Shown: positions 44,683 through 53,495 of the stretch, one piece after another
How positions within the stretch are numbered: position 1 is the stretch's first letter
Layout: the number at the start of each line of letters is the position of its first letter
Assembly (NCBI GenBank): GCA_022482815.1
Contig: JAKVOM010000001.1
Location: 1,302,001-1,366,000 of the forward strand
Length of the DNA stretch: 64,000 bases
Source: Acidaminococcus sp.
GTDB taxonomy: Bacteria; Bacillota; Negativicutes; Acidaminococcales; Acidaminococcaceae
Direction of reading: 5' to 3'
Notes under the pieces: generated by a model
Database searches by the model: none
What the model saw: the letters and a program-made list of their open reading frames with translations, nothing else
Told to the model about the DNA's origin: nothing
Program-made: the position numbers and the translations under genes

Positions 44683-44732
44683 AAAAAGCACGAACCATTG
44701 GAATGTAAGATTCCTATGGCTCGTGCTTTTTT
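44683..44732. terminator. Terminator of the cupin-lipoprotein operon
   Basis: AAAAAGCACGAACCAT and ATGGCTCGTGCTTTTTT pair with an inner GGAAT/ATTCC stem. Confidence 0.8.
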
Positions 44733-44748
44733 GTGGGTTTGTCAAGTT

Positions 44749-46161
44749 AAGTGTGTAAGTTTTTTTAGGTATCATAAAAGAAGATGCGTTACCAGTGATT
44801 GCTGGCTTTAAAATTTCTCGTATTTCAGGATACGAGCTTGCAGCTTATCATCCATAGCCAACTGGTTTCTGACCATCGCCCAGTTCTGGATATGATGCCC
44901 TTCCCACTTGGCATAGAGTTCCTTTACCCTGAGATAGAGAACCTTGAAGACAGATTCCTCGCTGGAGAACGAGCCCTTCTTGGTGACTTTTCGGAAGCTG
45001 GAATTCACGCTCTCTATCGCATTGGTGGTATACATCACCTTCCTTACGGCACTGCCATAGTTGAATAGTTGCTGGACATGCTGCCAGTTCCGCTTCCATG
45101 TTTCTACTGCACCGGGGTACTGGCTCCAGGCCTGCTTGAACCGCTCGAATTCGGTCTCAGCACTCTTCAGGTTCACGGCTCCATAGACCTTCCTGAGCTG
45201 GGTCGTGTAGGCCTTGTAATCCTTGGATGGGATGTACTTGATGGAGTTGCGGATCAGATGGACGATGCAGCGCTGCACGACCACCTGGGGGAAGATGGAC
45301 TTTGCTCCCTCTTCCAAACCGGAGACACCATCCATGCAGATGAATCCGACATCTTCAACGCCACGGGCCTTCAGCTCATCGAATATCTGCATCCAGTTAT
45401 GTTTGCCCTCCGTCTCGTTCATCCAAAGGCCCAGGACATCCTTCGAGCCATTGATGTCATAGCCGAGGATGACGTAGACAGCGTGGTTCTTGGTCTCATA
45501 ATCCTTGCGTACAGAGACGTACAGGCAGTCTACGAACAAGAAGGGGTAGAAGGGGTTCAGAGGACGTGTCTGCCAATGCTGGACTTCGTCCATCACTCGG
45601 TCTGTGATGTTCGAGATGCTCTCTGCGGACAGCTCGAATCCATAGATGTCATCAATCGTCTTGGCAATATCCCGCTGGCTCATGCCGCGTGCATACATGG
45701 CCAGTACCTTGCTCTCGATCCCTGTGACATCCTTGGTGCGTTTGGGGACTACCTGGGGCTCGAAGGTAGATTCGCGGTCCCGTGGGACGCGGATGGGGAC
45801 CTCGCCGACCGAAGTCTGGATGGTTTTCTCCGTATAGCCATTCCGACGGTTGGAGGTTTCCTTCTTGCTATGATCATTGGAGCTATACCCGAGATGGTTA
45901 TCTATCTCGCCCTGCAGCATAGCTTCGAAGATAGGACCGAACACGTCCTTCAGCGCTATCTGCATGTCTTCCTGCGTCTTCGGCTGGTATTGTTCCATGA
46001 TGAGCTTGGCGATTGCCTGGCCTTTCTCACTCGGGTTTCTACGTTTCTTCATCAGTGCTGTACTCAATTCCTTTCAACCTGCTTTCTGATAGTGTACCGC
46101 ACCTCGACAAAAAAATGAAGTGCGTAAGTTAGTAAATTGGTTACCGGTAACTTACACACTT
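44749..46161 (-). mobile_element. IS256-family insertion sequence
   Basis: One transposase gene between 13-bp inverted repeats: AAGTGTGTAAGTT at 44749-44761 and AACTTACACACTT at 46149-46161. Near the right end lies a further partial copy (AAGTGCGTAAGTTA, 46114-46127) that pairs with the terminal one and forms a hairpin. I see no matching 8-9 bp target duplication outside the repeats, so the exact ends are not certain. Confidence 0.75.
44808..46067 (-). CDS. IS256-family (mutator type) transposase
   Basis: 419 residues, full length and without a frameshift, so possibly active. Typical segments: MLQGEIDNHLGYSSNDHSKK, RRNGYTEKTIQTSVGEVPI, VPRDRESTFEPQVVPKRTKD, the DDE region FLFVDCLYVSVRKDYE (first Asp), FICMDGVSGLEEGAKSIFPQ (second Asp), QRCIVHLIRNSIKYIPSKD and TTNAIESVNSSFRKVTKKG. 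The start is a TTG at 46067 with AAAGGA very close, or an ATG at 46052. The long frame on the opposite strand is only its shadow. Confidence 0.93.
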   Translation of the reverse strand: MSTALMKKRRNPSEKGQAIAKLIMEQYQPKTQEDMQIALKDVFGPIFEAMLQGEIDNHLGYSSNDHSKKETSNRRNGYTEKTIQTSVGEVPIRVPRDRESTFEPQVVPKRTKDVTGIESKVLAMYARGMSQRDIAKTIDDIYGFELSAESISNITDRVMDEVQHWQTRPLNPFYPFLFVDCLYVSVRKDYETKNHAVYVILGYDINGSKDVLGLWMNETEGKHNWMQIFDELKARGVEDVGFICMDGVSGLEEGAKSIFPQVVVQRCIVHLIRNSIKYIPSKDYKAYTTQLRKVYGAVNLKSAETEFERFKQAWSQYPGAVETWKRNWQHVQQLFNYGSAVRKVMYTTNAIESVNSSFRKVTKKGSFSSEESVFKVLYLRVKELYAKWEGHHIQNWAMVRNQLAMDDKLQARILKYEKF

Positions 46162-46248
46162 CATTTTACACTCCCTTTTTTGTTGTTTATGGCATATATA
46201 CAGCCAAAACAAATTGTCTTTATGCGGGTGGTGCCGGATAATTTGCGG

Positions 46249-46578
46249 CTATCTTTCTACCACAACGGTCAGGAGAACCAGGTCTTCCGTTCCCGTATTG
46301 ACCAGTTGATGCGCATGCCCCTTGGGACAAATATGGCATACACCACCGGTCAATTCTTCCTTTACACCATCACTGTACGCGATGCCTTTTCCTGAAATGA
46401 CGTAATTGATGTCATCGCTTGTCTGATGCAGATGCATGCCAATAGATCCTCCGGGATGAATCCGTGACAGAATCACTTTCCCATTTTTATCCATGTACAT
46501 TTTTGCACTCATCGTTCCGGTTCCCTTGTTCATTCCAGGGAAAACTTTATCTTGCATTTCATTAAAGTCAATTCGCAT
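46249..46578 (-). CDS. Small cupin-domain protein
   Basis: 109 residues, cytoplasmic, one cupin barrel. Motif 1 is RIHPGGSIGMHLHQTSDDI (two His, Glu replaced by Asp) and motif 2 VCHICPKGHAHQLVNTG. It may bind a metal and a small acid or sugar; the function is unknown. The ATG at 46578 follows AAAGGAGG. It stands alone between the IS element and the rlmD-side island and may mark the old chromosome border. Confidence 0.83.
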   Translation of the reverse strand: MRIDFNEMQDKVFPGMNKGTGTMSAKMYMDKNGKVILSRIHPGGSIGMHLHQTSDDINYVISGKGIAYSDGVKEELTGGVCHICPKGHAHQLVNTGTEDLVLLTVVVER

Positions 46579-46629
46579 ATTTTCCTCCTTTACAGTTAAT
46601 AGCTCTACATTGACGTAAAAGCAGCCCTT

Positions 46630-46689
46630 TTATTTTACGGACAGTGCTTTTTGGTTCTTCCGGGACATCCATACGACTGTCTCGACATG
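46630..46689 (-). pseudogene. Remnant of the rlmD 3' end (likely att-site duplicate)
   Basis: On the minus strand these 20 codons read HVETVVWMSRKNQKALSVK and a stop. The first 10 match the last codons of the intact rlmD (HVETVVWMSRN, 49792-49832). At DNA level 25 of 27 bases agree from GACATCC to GACATGG, and both flanks then diverge abruptly. I take it for the displaced original 3' end. The rest of 46690-47006 shows no gene. Confidence 0.65.
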
Positions 46690-47006
46690 GTACGAGCCTT
46701 AGAAATGGCTGTCGGATGAGTTTTCGTTTACTGAAAGAAGTCGTTTCCTTGTTTGCAAAACGGGTCTAAATGAAAATCGGAGCAAAATGGCTGTAGTTTT
46801 GGTTCGGACCGTTTGTAATAACTGGTCTATGAGCGGGTTTCTTCTAAATTCTATGATGAGTACCGACAATTCTGCTAATCATCTCAAAGGTACGGTATGA
46901 TGGAAAAAGTTCAACAATCCATAATCCATCGTCTCAACATCCACTTCGTGGAAAACTCGTGTATCCGATTCATATCAGCCACTGCGATTACTTCCAGACG
47001 TAATAC

Positions 47007-48776
47007 CTATAATACCTGCGATTTAAATAATACTTTTTGTAATTCTGCTTTTAATAAATCTCTTCTCTGTTTAATAAATTTTGGGAAATTAGCATATGTA
47101 TAGTCTATATCTGGCAAATAATTCAGAGTACGATATTGATATTTATCATTATTTGTTGGAAATTGCGAATTGAACCAGACATCAAAGTCGGTTGACAGTT
47201 TTTCTTCATTGAGCTGTGCTGGTATTAACTGTAGATTAGATATTTCATTTACTGTATTTATATACCAATCCAATTTGTCATCCGAGATTCCTTGCTTCCG
47301 GAGATATGATTTTGTGAATTTACCCTTAGGATACATATGATCCATATGAAATTTATTACTAAAATCAAGCGACGGATAAAGAAGCATGAGGGTAGAAAGG
47401 GTGTCGCTCTTTCCATATTTCAAGTTTAGTAAAAAATCATCAATGTCATCAACCGTAAATTGGATTGATTTGATTGTACCTTTAAATCTTTCAATAATTT
47501 CATCCAACGGGTATTCATTTGAACCGTTCGCTTTAATAATTTCTCGTATTGGTCTCAGAACATTATCTGGCTGTCCACTGAATACTTTCTTCAGCAAAGA
47601 AAGAATAAGCCACTTTTTGATTTTTTCTCTATTTGCCTTTGATTTCCCGGAAGTTACAAAGTTATCAGGCATATGATTAATAAAAAGATAGTATGCAATT
47701 GGAATCAATGCATTATTTGATGACAATGTATCACCGGAATACCCGAACGAAGATACCAGTAGTACCGCTTGTCTAATTGCATGTTTGATATCATCCCATC
47801 GAGACTCTATTTTCATCATATTTTTCTTGTTGAAATTATCAACTTTGAATGCAATGTTAGGAAGGTCACTTAATACAAGTGATGTTTTCAATACAAAATC
47901 TTTGTTGATTCTAAAACCATCGCCGATTGCATTTATATCATCTACGAAATTGATGATTTCTTCTCTTGCATCATGGTTTTCCCACTGGGCAGACGCAATG
48001 GATAAAAGCAAATCAGAATAGCTGAGCTTTGTGCCTCCACTGTTAACTCTTATAAAAATATTCAGCACTTTATCTAATTCAACTGCTTTTTCTCGATAGT
48101 AGCTAATTGTACCGGATTTATTAATTACGTTATAGAGCCTGGATAGGGCGTTGATAGCAAATTTCGACTGCTCTTTAGTATAATCATATTTATCCGAATA
48201 GCTAATATTCTCATTTACATACATGAATACATCGCCATCTTCATGCATTTCAAGAATCTTCCCTATTTCAAACCAGTATGTGTTTTGGTCATTTTGTACT
48301 TCCTTTTCAGAAAGAAATCTGAAATCATATTCATTATCGCCATCTGGTGGCGAAGATAACAGGTTCAAATATAATTTCCTGACAGGATACGCATTTTGGT
48401 TGTTCCTAGCCATATATTTTAGTTTATATGCATAAGTGCCTTTTAATCCTAAATAAATAGAAGTAAGACGCTGTTGGCCATCGAGCACTGCAGTAACTCC
48501 ATTCGATCCCTTAAGATCCAATTTTTGATTATGGACATTTTTGTTCTCATGATAATTTCTGATAAATCCATAGAAATCATAATCTTTTACGTGATCCTTA
48601 TTGATTTCCCAAAACAGAAAGGTGCCAATTGGGTAATCCCTCATAAGAGAATCGAATAAAGTCTCTATTTGCTCTGTGCTCCATACATATTCTCTTTGAA
48701 TCGACGGAAGGACATATTTGTTTGCTGAAATATCATTCATAACCTCTGCAATTGTAAGTGGTGTTTCATAAGCCAT
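47007..48776 (-). CDS. DUF262 (GmrSD-like) protein with DUF1524/HNH-like C terminus
   Basis: 589 residues. The N-terminal DUF262 domain has SIQREYVWSTEQIETLFDSL and the nucleotide-binding VLDGQQRLTSIYLGL, followed by NIFIRVNSGGTKLSYSDLLL; the C-terminal part holds HMDHMYPKGKF, like the DHxxP motif of DUF1524 nucleases. Related proteins (GmrSD, type IV restriction) cut DNA with modified cytosines, so phage defence is likely. The gene is clearly more A+T-rich than its surroundings, which fits transfer. AGGAGG lies 10 bases before ATG 48776. No methylase or partner gene is adjacent. Confidence 0.85.
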   Translation of the reverse strand: MAYETPLTIAEVMNDISANKYVLPSIQREYVWSTEQIETLFDSLMRDYPIGTFLFWEINKDHVKDYDFYGFIRNYHENKNVHNQKLDLKGSNGVTAVLDGQQRLTSIYLGLKGTYAYKLKYMARNNQNAYPVRKLYLNLLSSPPDGDNEYDFRFLSEKEVQNDQNTYWFEIGKILEMHEDGDVFMYVNENISYSDKYDYTKEQSKFAINALSRLYNVINKSGTISYYREKAVELDKVLNIFIRVNSGGTKLSYSDLLLSIASAQWENHDAREEIINFVDDINAIGDGFRINKDFVLKTSLVLSDLPNIAFKVDNFNKKNMMKIESRWDDIKHAIRQAVLLVSSFGYSGDTLSSNNALIPIAYYLFINHMPDNFVTSGKSKANREKIKKWLILSLLKKVFSGQPDNVLRPIREIIKANGSNEYPLDEIIERFKGTIKSIQFTVDDIDDFLLNLKYGKSDTLSTLMLLYPSLDFSNKFHMDHMYPKGKFTKSYLRKQGISDDKLDWYINTVNEISNLQLIPAQLNEEKLSTDFDVWFNSQFPTNNDKYQYRTLNYLPDIDYTYANFPKFIKQRRDLLKAELQKVLFKSQVL

Positions 48777-48889
48777 GTTAAAGAATCCTCCTAACTTTTA
48801 TCTCCGTTAAACCAGATTGTTTGCCCTCTTCAAAGTAATTCTGTTTTCCTTATAGCTATAGCTGTCTAATCCGCCCCTGTTATTTTAAG

Positions 48890-49113
48890 TCCCTTTTTAT
48901 ATATGTCAGTTCGATGTCGTATCCTATCTTCTCTGTCATCTGGATGAAGGTTCAGTTGACAATCTTGCCTAGATTTGTGATGAAACTGCTGACATACGAC
49001 GCGGAAGTTTCAAACTTTCTCACAAGAGTTGCCTGCGTAGTCTGTTCTTCCAGACATTTTACTTTTACATCGATTCCGGTATTATTCTTAAGTGTAACTA
49101 TAACCTCATTGGT
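48890..49113 (-). pseudogene. Broken XRE-type regulator
   Basis: The minus strand reads QTTQATLVRKFETSASYVSS, then FITNLGKIVN, a TGA stop, TFIQMTEKIGYDIELTYIKR and the final stop. This is the pattern of a C-terminal XRE domain. The in-frame stop and the missing N terminus show that the gene has decayed. Confidence 0.6.
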
Positions 49114-49248
49114 TCAATTGAATTTCTCTTACGGCTAAATTTATTGTACTACATTCAGGTAATCTATACATTCCTATTTGAAAAAAGCATAAGAAAATGG
49201 CATAAAAAACAGCAGACAGATCATTTCCGACTACCTCACGGCTTTATC

Positions 49249-49557
49249 CTATCGATTGTTCCATTTAATTTTGCCAAAAATGTCACCGCAGTGCTCGCAG
49301 ATGATAACGTTGGATAAGGCGTATTTTGAATTGTAGACTCGTTTTTTGCCATCTTTGATGATATTTGTTCGTTTGTTAATCTTGGCATGTACTCAGAGGA
49401 ATACATCCCCGTCAATGATTGTTTCATTACTTTTCCACATGGTACATCGGCACTAACCTTCGTTTTTGATGTACCTATTTTTCAGAACATTCACCGTGTA
49501 GATTTTCTGCAGAAGTACATCCTCGATATACTTTCTCATATGAGATATTTCTGACCA
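49249..49557 (-). pseudogene. C-terminal remnant of a serine recombinase
   Basis: The minus strand reads WSEISHMRKYIEDVLLQKIY at one end, later NETIIDGDVFL, a stop, VHAKINKRTNIIKDGKK, and finally YNSKYALSNVIICEHCGDIF with GKIKWNNR and a stop. These are the recombinase domain and the Cys-X2-Cys zinc ribbon of large serine recombinases. At least two stops or shifts break it, and the catalytic N terminus is absent. Confidence 0.72.
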
Positions 49558-49576
49558 TAATCTTTGCTGTCCGCAT

Positions 49577-49622
49577 AGAAAAATACCTCCTACCAGGTAG
49601 CCTCGGCAGGAGGTATTTTTCT
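49577..49622. terminator. Perfect 15-bp inverted repeat, bidirectional terminator
   Basis: AGAAAAATACCTCCT and AGGAGGTATTTTTCT enclose 16 nt, with A- and T-tracts at the outer ends. It lies between the recombinase remnant and rlmD. Confidence 0.6.
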
Positions 49623-49791
49623 TAGACTTTTATATAAAAGTCGCAAATACAACTATCAGCCCGAAGAATCAGTCTACTGGCTCTTCGGGAACTTTCACAT
49701 AAGTTTGCAGATTGTTTCAAGACTTTCTCTCGGATCTGTTTCAATATTCAGTTCATCAAATCCCTTTATCTCAGGCTTCTCAGCCTCTTAT

Positions 49792-51171
49792 TTACTTATT
49801 CCTCGACATCCAAACGACCGTCTCGACATGGGCCGTTTGCGGGAACATGTCAACAGGCTGTACCTGCCGAATCTTATAGCCGCCTTCATGCAGGATAGCG
49901 GCATCCCGGGCAAGGGAAGCAGGGCCGCAGGATACGTAGACGACACGCTGCGGTTTAACAGCAAGAATTGCTTTCAGCACTTTCGGGTCGCAGCCGGCAC
50001 GGGGCGGGTCAAGAACGATCACGTCGGGACGAATCCCTTCCTTGACGAGGCGCGGCAGTTCTTTTGCTGCATCGCCGCAGATAAATTCACTGTTTTTAAT
50101 GTTATTTTGCTGCGCGTTTTTCCAGGCGTCTTTGATAGCGGGAGCTACAATTTCAATGCCGAGAGCGTGGCTGGCTTTTTGCGCCAGGAAAAGGGTAATG
50201 GTACCCGTACCGCAGTAGAGATCGATGACGTTTTCTTTTCCCGTCAGGGATGCGTAATGCAGTGCAGTTTCGTACAGGACTTCTGCCTGTCTGGTATTGA
50301 CTTGGAAGAAAGAAAGAGGCGAGATGGCAAAAGTCAGGTTTCCCAGCCGGTCATGAATGAAACCGGGGCCGTAAATAATCTTGCTCTTTGGCCCCATGAT
50401 GACGTTGGTGTGACGCGTGTTGATATTCTGAACCAGCGTGACAAAGCCGGGAATTTCTTTCTTGAGCATGGCGGCTAACTGTTTCAGATGGGGAACACGA
50501 TCCGTATTTGTGATGAGAACTGCCATGACTTCACCCGTATTGACGCCGACACGGCCCATGACATGGCGGACAATCCCCGTGCGGGCATCTTCATCAAGCG
50601 CCGGGATATGATACTGCTGCATCCATCTGCGGACAACTGACGCGATGCGATTATTGTTTTCGTCCTGGATTTGGCAGGTTTCTACGTTGATGACACGGTG
50701 CGTGCCTTGGGCAAAGCACCCGATGAGCAGCTCATGTTTTCGCCCTTCAGCCGCAGGGACCTGCATCTTATTGCGGTAATTCCATGGCGTTTTGGCTCCA
50801 AGCGTCGGGTTGACATTGATTCCTTTGAAATGACCGATGCGTTCCAGTGCGTCAATGACAGTCTGGCGTTTCAGTTTCAGCTGTGCTTCGTAAGAAAGAT
50901 GCTGTAGCTGGCAGCCGCCGCAGGCCTTATACACGGGGCAGGGCGGATTGACCCGATCCGGCGATGGAACCAGAATTTTATCCAGATGGGCCTGACCATA
51001 GGACTTCTTTACGACTGTTACGGCAGCAGACACACGCTCGCCGGGGAGCGCTCCGGGGACAAAAAAGGTAAATCCTTTCACTTTACCGACACCCTCGCCG
51101 GAACTGCCAAGACCCGTAATCGTGACTTCTATATGTTGTTTAGGTGTGAACTTTACTTTTTCCGTATTCAT
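49792..51171 (-). CDS. rlmD: 23S rRNA (uracil-C5)-methyltransferase RlmD/RumA family
   Basis: SAM-dependent methyltransferase of 459 residues. N-terminal TRAM domain (EVTITGLGSSGEGVGKVKGF), a cysteine cluster for [4Fe-4S] (CPVYKACGGCQLQHLSYEAQ), and the catalytic part: SFFQVNTRQAEVLYETAL, NVIDLYCGTGTITLFLA, VIVLDPPRAGCDPKVL and VYVSCGPASLARD with the nucleophile Cys. ATG 51171 fits the family; TATAAT lies only 9 bp before it and no ribosome site is visible, so the mRNA may be leaderless. Its 3' end borders the degraded island. Confidence 0.9.
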   Translation of the reverse strand: MNTEKVKFTPKQHIEVTITGLGSSGEGVGKVKGFTFFVPGALPGERVSAAVTVVKKSYGQAHLDKILVPSPDRVNPPCPVYKACGGCQLQHLSYEAQLKLKRQTVIDALERIGHFKGINVNPTLGAKTPWNYRNKMQVPAAEGRKHELLIGCFAQGTHRVINVETCQIQDENNNRIASVVRRWMQQYHIPALDEDARTGIVRHVMGRVGVNTGEVMAVLITNTDRVPHLKQLAAMLKKEIPGFVTLVQNINTRHTNVIMGPKSKIIYGPGFIHDRLGNLTFAISPLSFFQVNTRQAEVLYETALHYASLTGKENVIDLYCGTGTITLFLAQKASHALGIEIVAPAIKDAWKNAQQNNIKNSEFICGDAAKELPRLVKEGIRPDVIVLDPPRAGCDPKVLKAILAVKPQRVVYVSCGPASLARDAAILHEGGYKIRQVQPVDMFPQTAHVETVVWMSRNK

Positions 51172-51546
51172 AACATAAACATTATACAAAGGAAGCTGGG
51201 GGAGCGCAAGAATACCAGGAGCGGGTCCGATGCTATATGCCAAATGCCAAAAGCTGCTAAATTCGCTTTTCTTTCTGCTAACGGCGAGCTGCCGTCTGTC
51301 TTGGGTTTCACCCTAACAAGCTGTCTGTACCATGGTACTATCCACTATTTGCTAACTATTATCCACTACTTATTTTTATACAATTTCCCATTGACAGAAA
51401 TCCCTTTTATCCTCTACCATATACATATAAGAGAAGACGCGACCTGCTGGCCAGCGCCTTTTTTCAGATACTCTTATGATACAAAAATAACTAATTCATG
51501 TATAAAAAATAAAAGAGTAGTAAACATACCTCGAAGGGAGATGCGG
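51172..51546. other. Gap with rlmD promoter and partial mosaic-repeat sequence
   Basis: A minus-strand promoter TTGCGC-17-TATAAT serves rlmD. At 51228-51260 stands a short repeat piece (ctatatgccaaatgccaaaagc, in outline, minus orientation) and at 51345-51375 'ctatccactatttgctaactatt'-like direct repeats as also seen at 27116 and 57700. No riboswitch of the fluoride type was found before crcB. Confidence 0.5.
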
Positions 51547-51930
51547 ATGGGAAACCTGAAATTATTGGCATATGTGGCGATAGGAGGGGCGTTGGGCTCG
51601 GTAGCCCGATATCTGGTAGCCGGTTTCATTAAAGAGACGGGCGGAGGAACATTCCCCTGGCATATGATTTTTGTGAATACGTTCGGCTGTCTGTTAGTTG
51701 GCTTTTTTGCTTCTTTTTTGTATGTCAAACTACCGCATCCGCGTTGGGTTTCCTTGATTTATTGGGGTATTATTGGTGGTTTTACTGCCTTTTCCTCTTT
51801 TATTGGGGAGGGTATGCATTTCTTCCTGTCCGGGAAACATGTGACTGGATTTGCTTATTTGCTGTTACAGAATACATTGGGCCTTGCCGCGGCAGTGGCC
51901 GCATTTTGGCTTGGCCGGATGCTCCTGTAA
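51547..51930 (+). CDS. crcB: CrcB/Fluc-type fluoride channel
   Basis: 127-residue membrane protein with four hydrophobic helices. Fluc marks are present: GGALGSVARYLVAGF (GxxGxxxRY), TFPWHMIFVNTFGCLLVGFF (W..N..G) and GFTAFSSFIGE (TTFS-like, here TAFS). It exports fluoride as a dimer. ATG 51547 has GAAGGGAG six bases upstream. A single gene, so the channel should be a homodimer; the downstream phosphoesterase starts 70 bp later. Confidence 0.92.
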   Translation: MGNLKLLAYVAIGGALGSVARYLVAGFIKETGGGTFPWHMIFVNTFGCLLVGFFASFLYVKLPHPRWVSLIYWGIIGGFTAFSSFIGEGMHFFLSGKHVTGFAYLLLQNTLGLAAAVAAFWLGRMLL

Positions 51931-51999
51931 ATTTGTTTTGAAAATTCATGGATAGCCGTAGTATGTCCATGAAGTTGTGAGAGAAGGCGATTTTCCGTG

Positions 52000-53112
52000 A
52001 TGCCATATCGTATGTTTTTCCTGGTCTGCACCTGTATCGGGGCAGTCGGGACGGCACTCGTCTGGCTGATGTATCGAACCGGTCTTGATGTCTTGAAGCC
52101 CTATTGGACTCTGGCGATTTGTATGATTGCACCGGTTCTTTTTGGCGTTTCGAATATTTATCTGAATTCACTTCCGGTCAAAGTCATTCGATATATGGCC
52201 TGGATCGGCGGCGTGTGGATGGGCTTTATTTTTTTCTCCTTTCTGCTGCTTGCTGTTTTTATTGTGCTTTATATACTTGGAAGGATCACCGGCTGGTCCG
52301 GTCTTGCGCCGATAGCCTCGCAGGTTTTGCTGGCAGTGGCTGTTGTTGCCACGAGTCTGGGCGTATGGCAGACCCTTCATCCTAACGTACGGCGCTATAC
52401 TTTCCGTACCTATAAGAGCATTAGCCAGCCCTATCGGATTGCTTTCGTCTCCGATCTTCACTTTGGTGCTTTGTTCGGCAATGACCATGGCAATAAACTG
52501 GCAGCATTGGTCAATCAGGAAGACCCTGAATTGATTATTCTCGGCGGAGATATCATTGATCGGGATCTTTACTTTGCTCTTCGGGAAGGCAGTTTGAAGA
52601 CGCTTCGGAAAATGAAGGCTCCGCAGGGAATTTTTGCTGTTATGGGGAACCATGATCTTGCAGGCGGAACGAGCGGGGAAGAACGAGCTTATCTGGAAAA
52701 CATGGGCATTCATTTCTTGATTAATGATTCCCTTCCTATCAATAAGGATATTTGGATGACAGGGCTTGATGATTATCGGCTGGGCAACAGGAATTATACA
52801 TTTCATGTGAGTGAACCGGACAAATTGAACATTTTTGTGGAACATGAACCGGTTCATATCACGGAGGCCTCTAAAAAGGGCTTTGATATTTACCTGGCCG
52901 GTCATACTCATGGCGGGCAGACAGTACCGCTGAATCTTGTCATCCAACGGATGTTCATGCAGATTTATGGTACCCAGGCGAGAGGAAACATGCTGACAAC
53001 GGTAACGAGTGGATTTGGGCTTTCCGGGATGCCGCTGCGGCTGGGCGTGCCGCCGGAAATCATCATCATCACTGTAGAGCCGGGCCCGATTAAAAAAGGA
53101 AATAAAATATAG
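52000..53112 (+). CDS. Membrane-anchored metallophosphoesterase (YkuE-like)
   Basis: 370 residues: four N-terminal hydrophobic helices (roughly residues 5-25, 35-55, 65-95, 110-130), then a calcineurin-like phosphatase domain with IAFVSDLHFGALFGN, LIILGGDIIDRDL, FAVMGNHDLAGGTS, and LAGHTHGGQTVP. The relatives act on UDP-diacylglucosamine-like lipids or other phosphoesters on the membrane. The start may be GTG 51997 or ATG 52000, with AGAAGG ahead. Confidence 0.88.
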   Translation: MPYRMFFLVCTCIGAVGTALVWLMYRTGLDVLKPYWTLAICMIAPVLFGVSNIYLNSLPVKVIRYMAWIGGVWMGFIFFSFLLLAVFIVLYILGRITGWSGLAPIASQVLLAVAVVATSLGVWQTLHPNVRRYTFRTYKSISQPYRIAFVSDLHFGALFGNDHGNKLAALVNQEDPELIILGGDIIDRDLYFALREGSLKTLRKMKAPQGIFAVMGNHDLAGGTSGEERAYLENMGIHFLINDSLPINKDIWMTGLDDYRLGNRNYTFHVSEPDKLNIFVEHEPVHITEASKKGFDIYLAGHTHGGQTVPLNLVIQRMFMQIYGTQARGNMLTTVTSGFGLSGMPLRLGVPPEIIIITVEPGPIKKGNKI

Positions 53113-53119
53113 TAAATAA

Positions 53120-53400
53120 AAAAATGGGGCAGTGAAATAATAAAAAGCGCTTTTGGCTTTTAGCCTATGGTATTTAGCCTCGTCTGCAGCAGTGTGTTAA
53201 AGCTTTTAATTCAAGTGAAATATGATATAAAACTTGGAGTTTAGCACTTAACCTAAATTTTAGGTTTTATTTTTATAAGTTCAAAGAAAAATGCCCTGGC
53301 AATTTTTCTTCCACGGGCGGGATGCGGACGGCGGGCTGCGGAAAGCGTAAAAAAGGGACTGTGCAATAATGCACACGCATAATTTTACAGTCCCTTTATT
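53120..53400 (+). repeat. Intergenic mosaic repeat, copy J (hairpin 53225-53270, terminator 53350-53397)
   Basis: Full copy: starts with 'ggggcagtgaaataataaaaagcgcttttggc', then the 5' module, a hairpin with loop CACTTAAC (arms slightly decayed), 'caaagaaaaatgccctggcaatttttcttccac', the GC-rich module and the terminal hairpin AAAGGGACTGTGCAATAAT with complement. It lies between convergent genes. Confidence 0.8.
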
Positions 53401-53495
53401 TTTTTGTTAGTCTACTGAATTCTGTGACTGGATAATACAATGCCCGGCTTGTACTCGGTGCTGATTAAAAACTTTCATCTCGTCAGCTTAACCTG

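Noticed and set aside
44741-44748. Target-site duplication for the IS256 element
   Set aside because: The bases just outside the two inverted repeats do not match, so no duplication can be claimed.
45069-46118. 349-codon frame opposite the IS256 transposase
   Set aside because: The transposase is complete with catalytic residues; the antisense frame is a shadow.
51172-51243. N-terminal extension of RlmD up to an ATG at 51243
   Set aside because: The extension runs through promoter elements and mosaic-repeat sequence and has no ribosome site.
51400-51546. Fluoride riboswitch expected before crcB
   Set aside because: The conserved core of the crcB motif is not visible in the leader.
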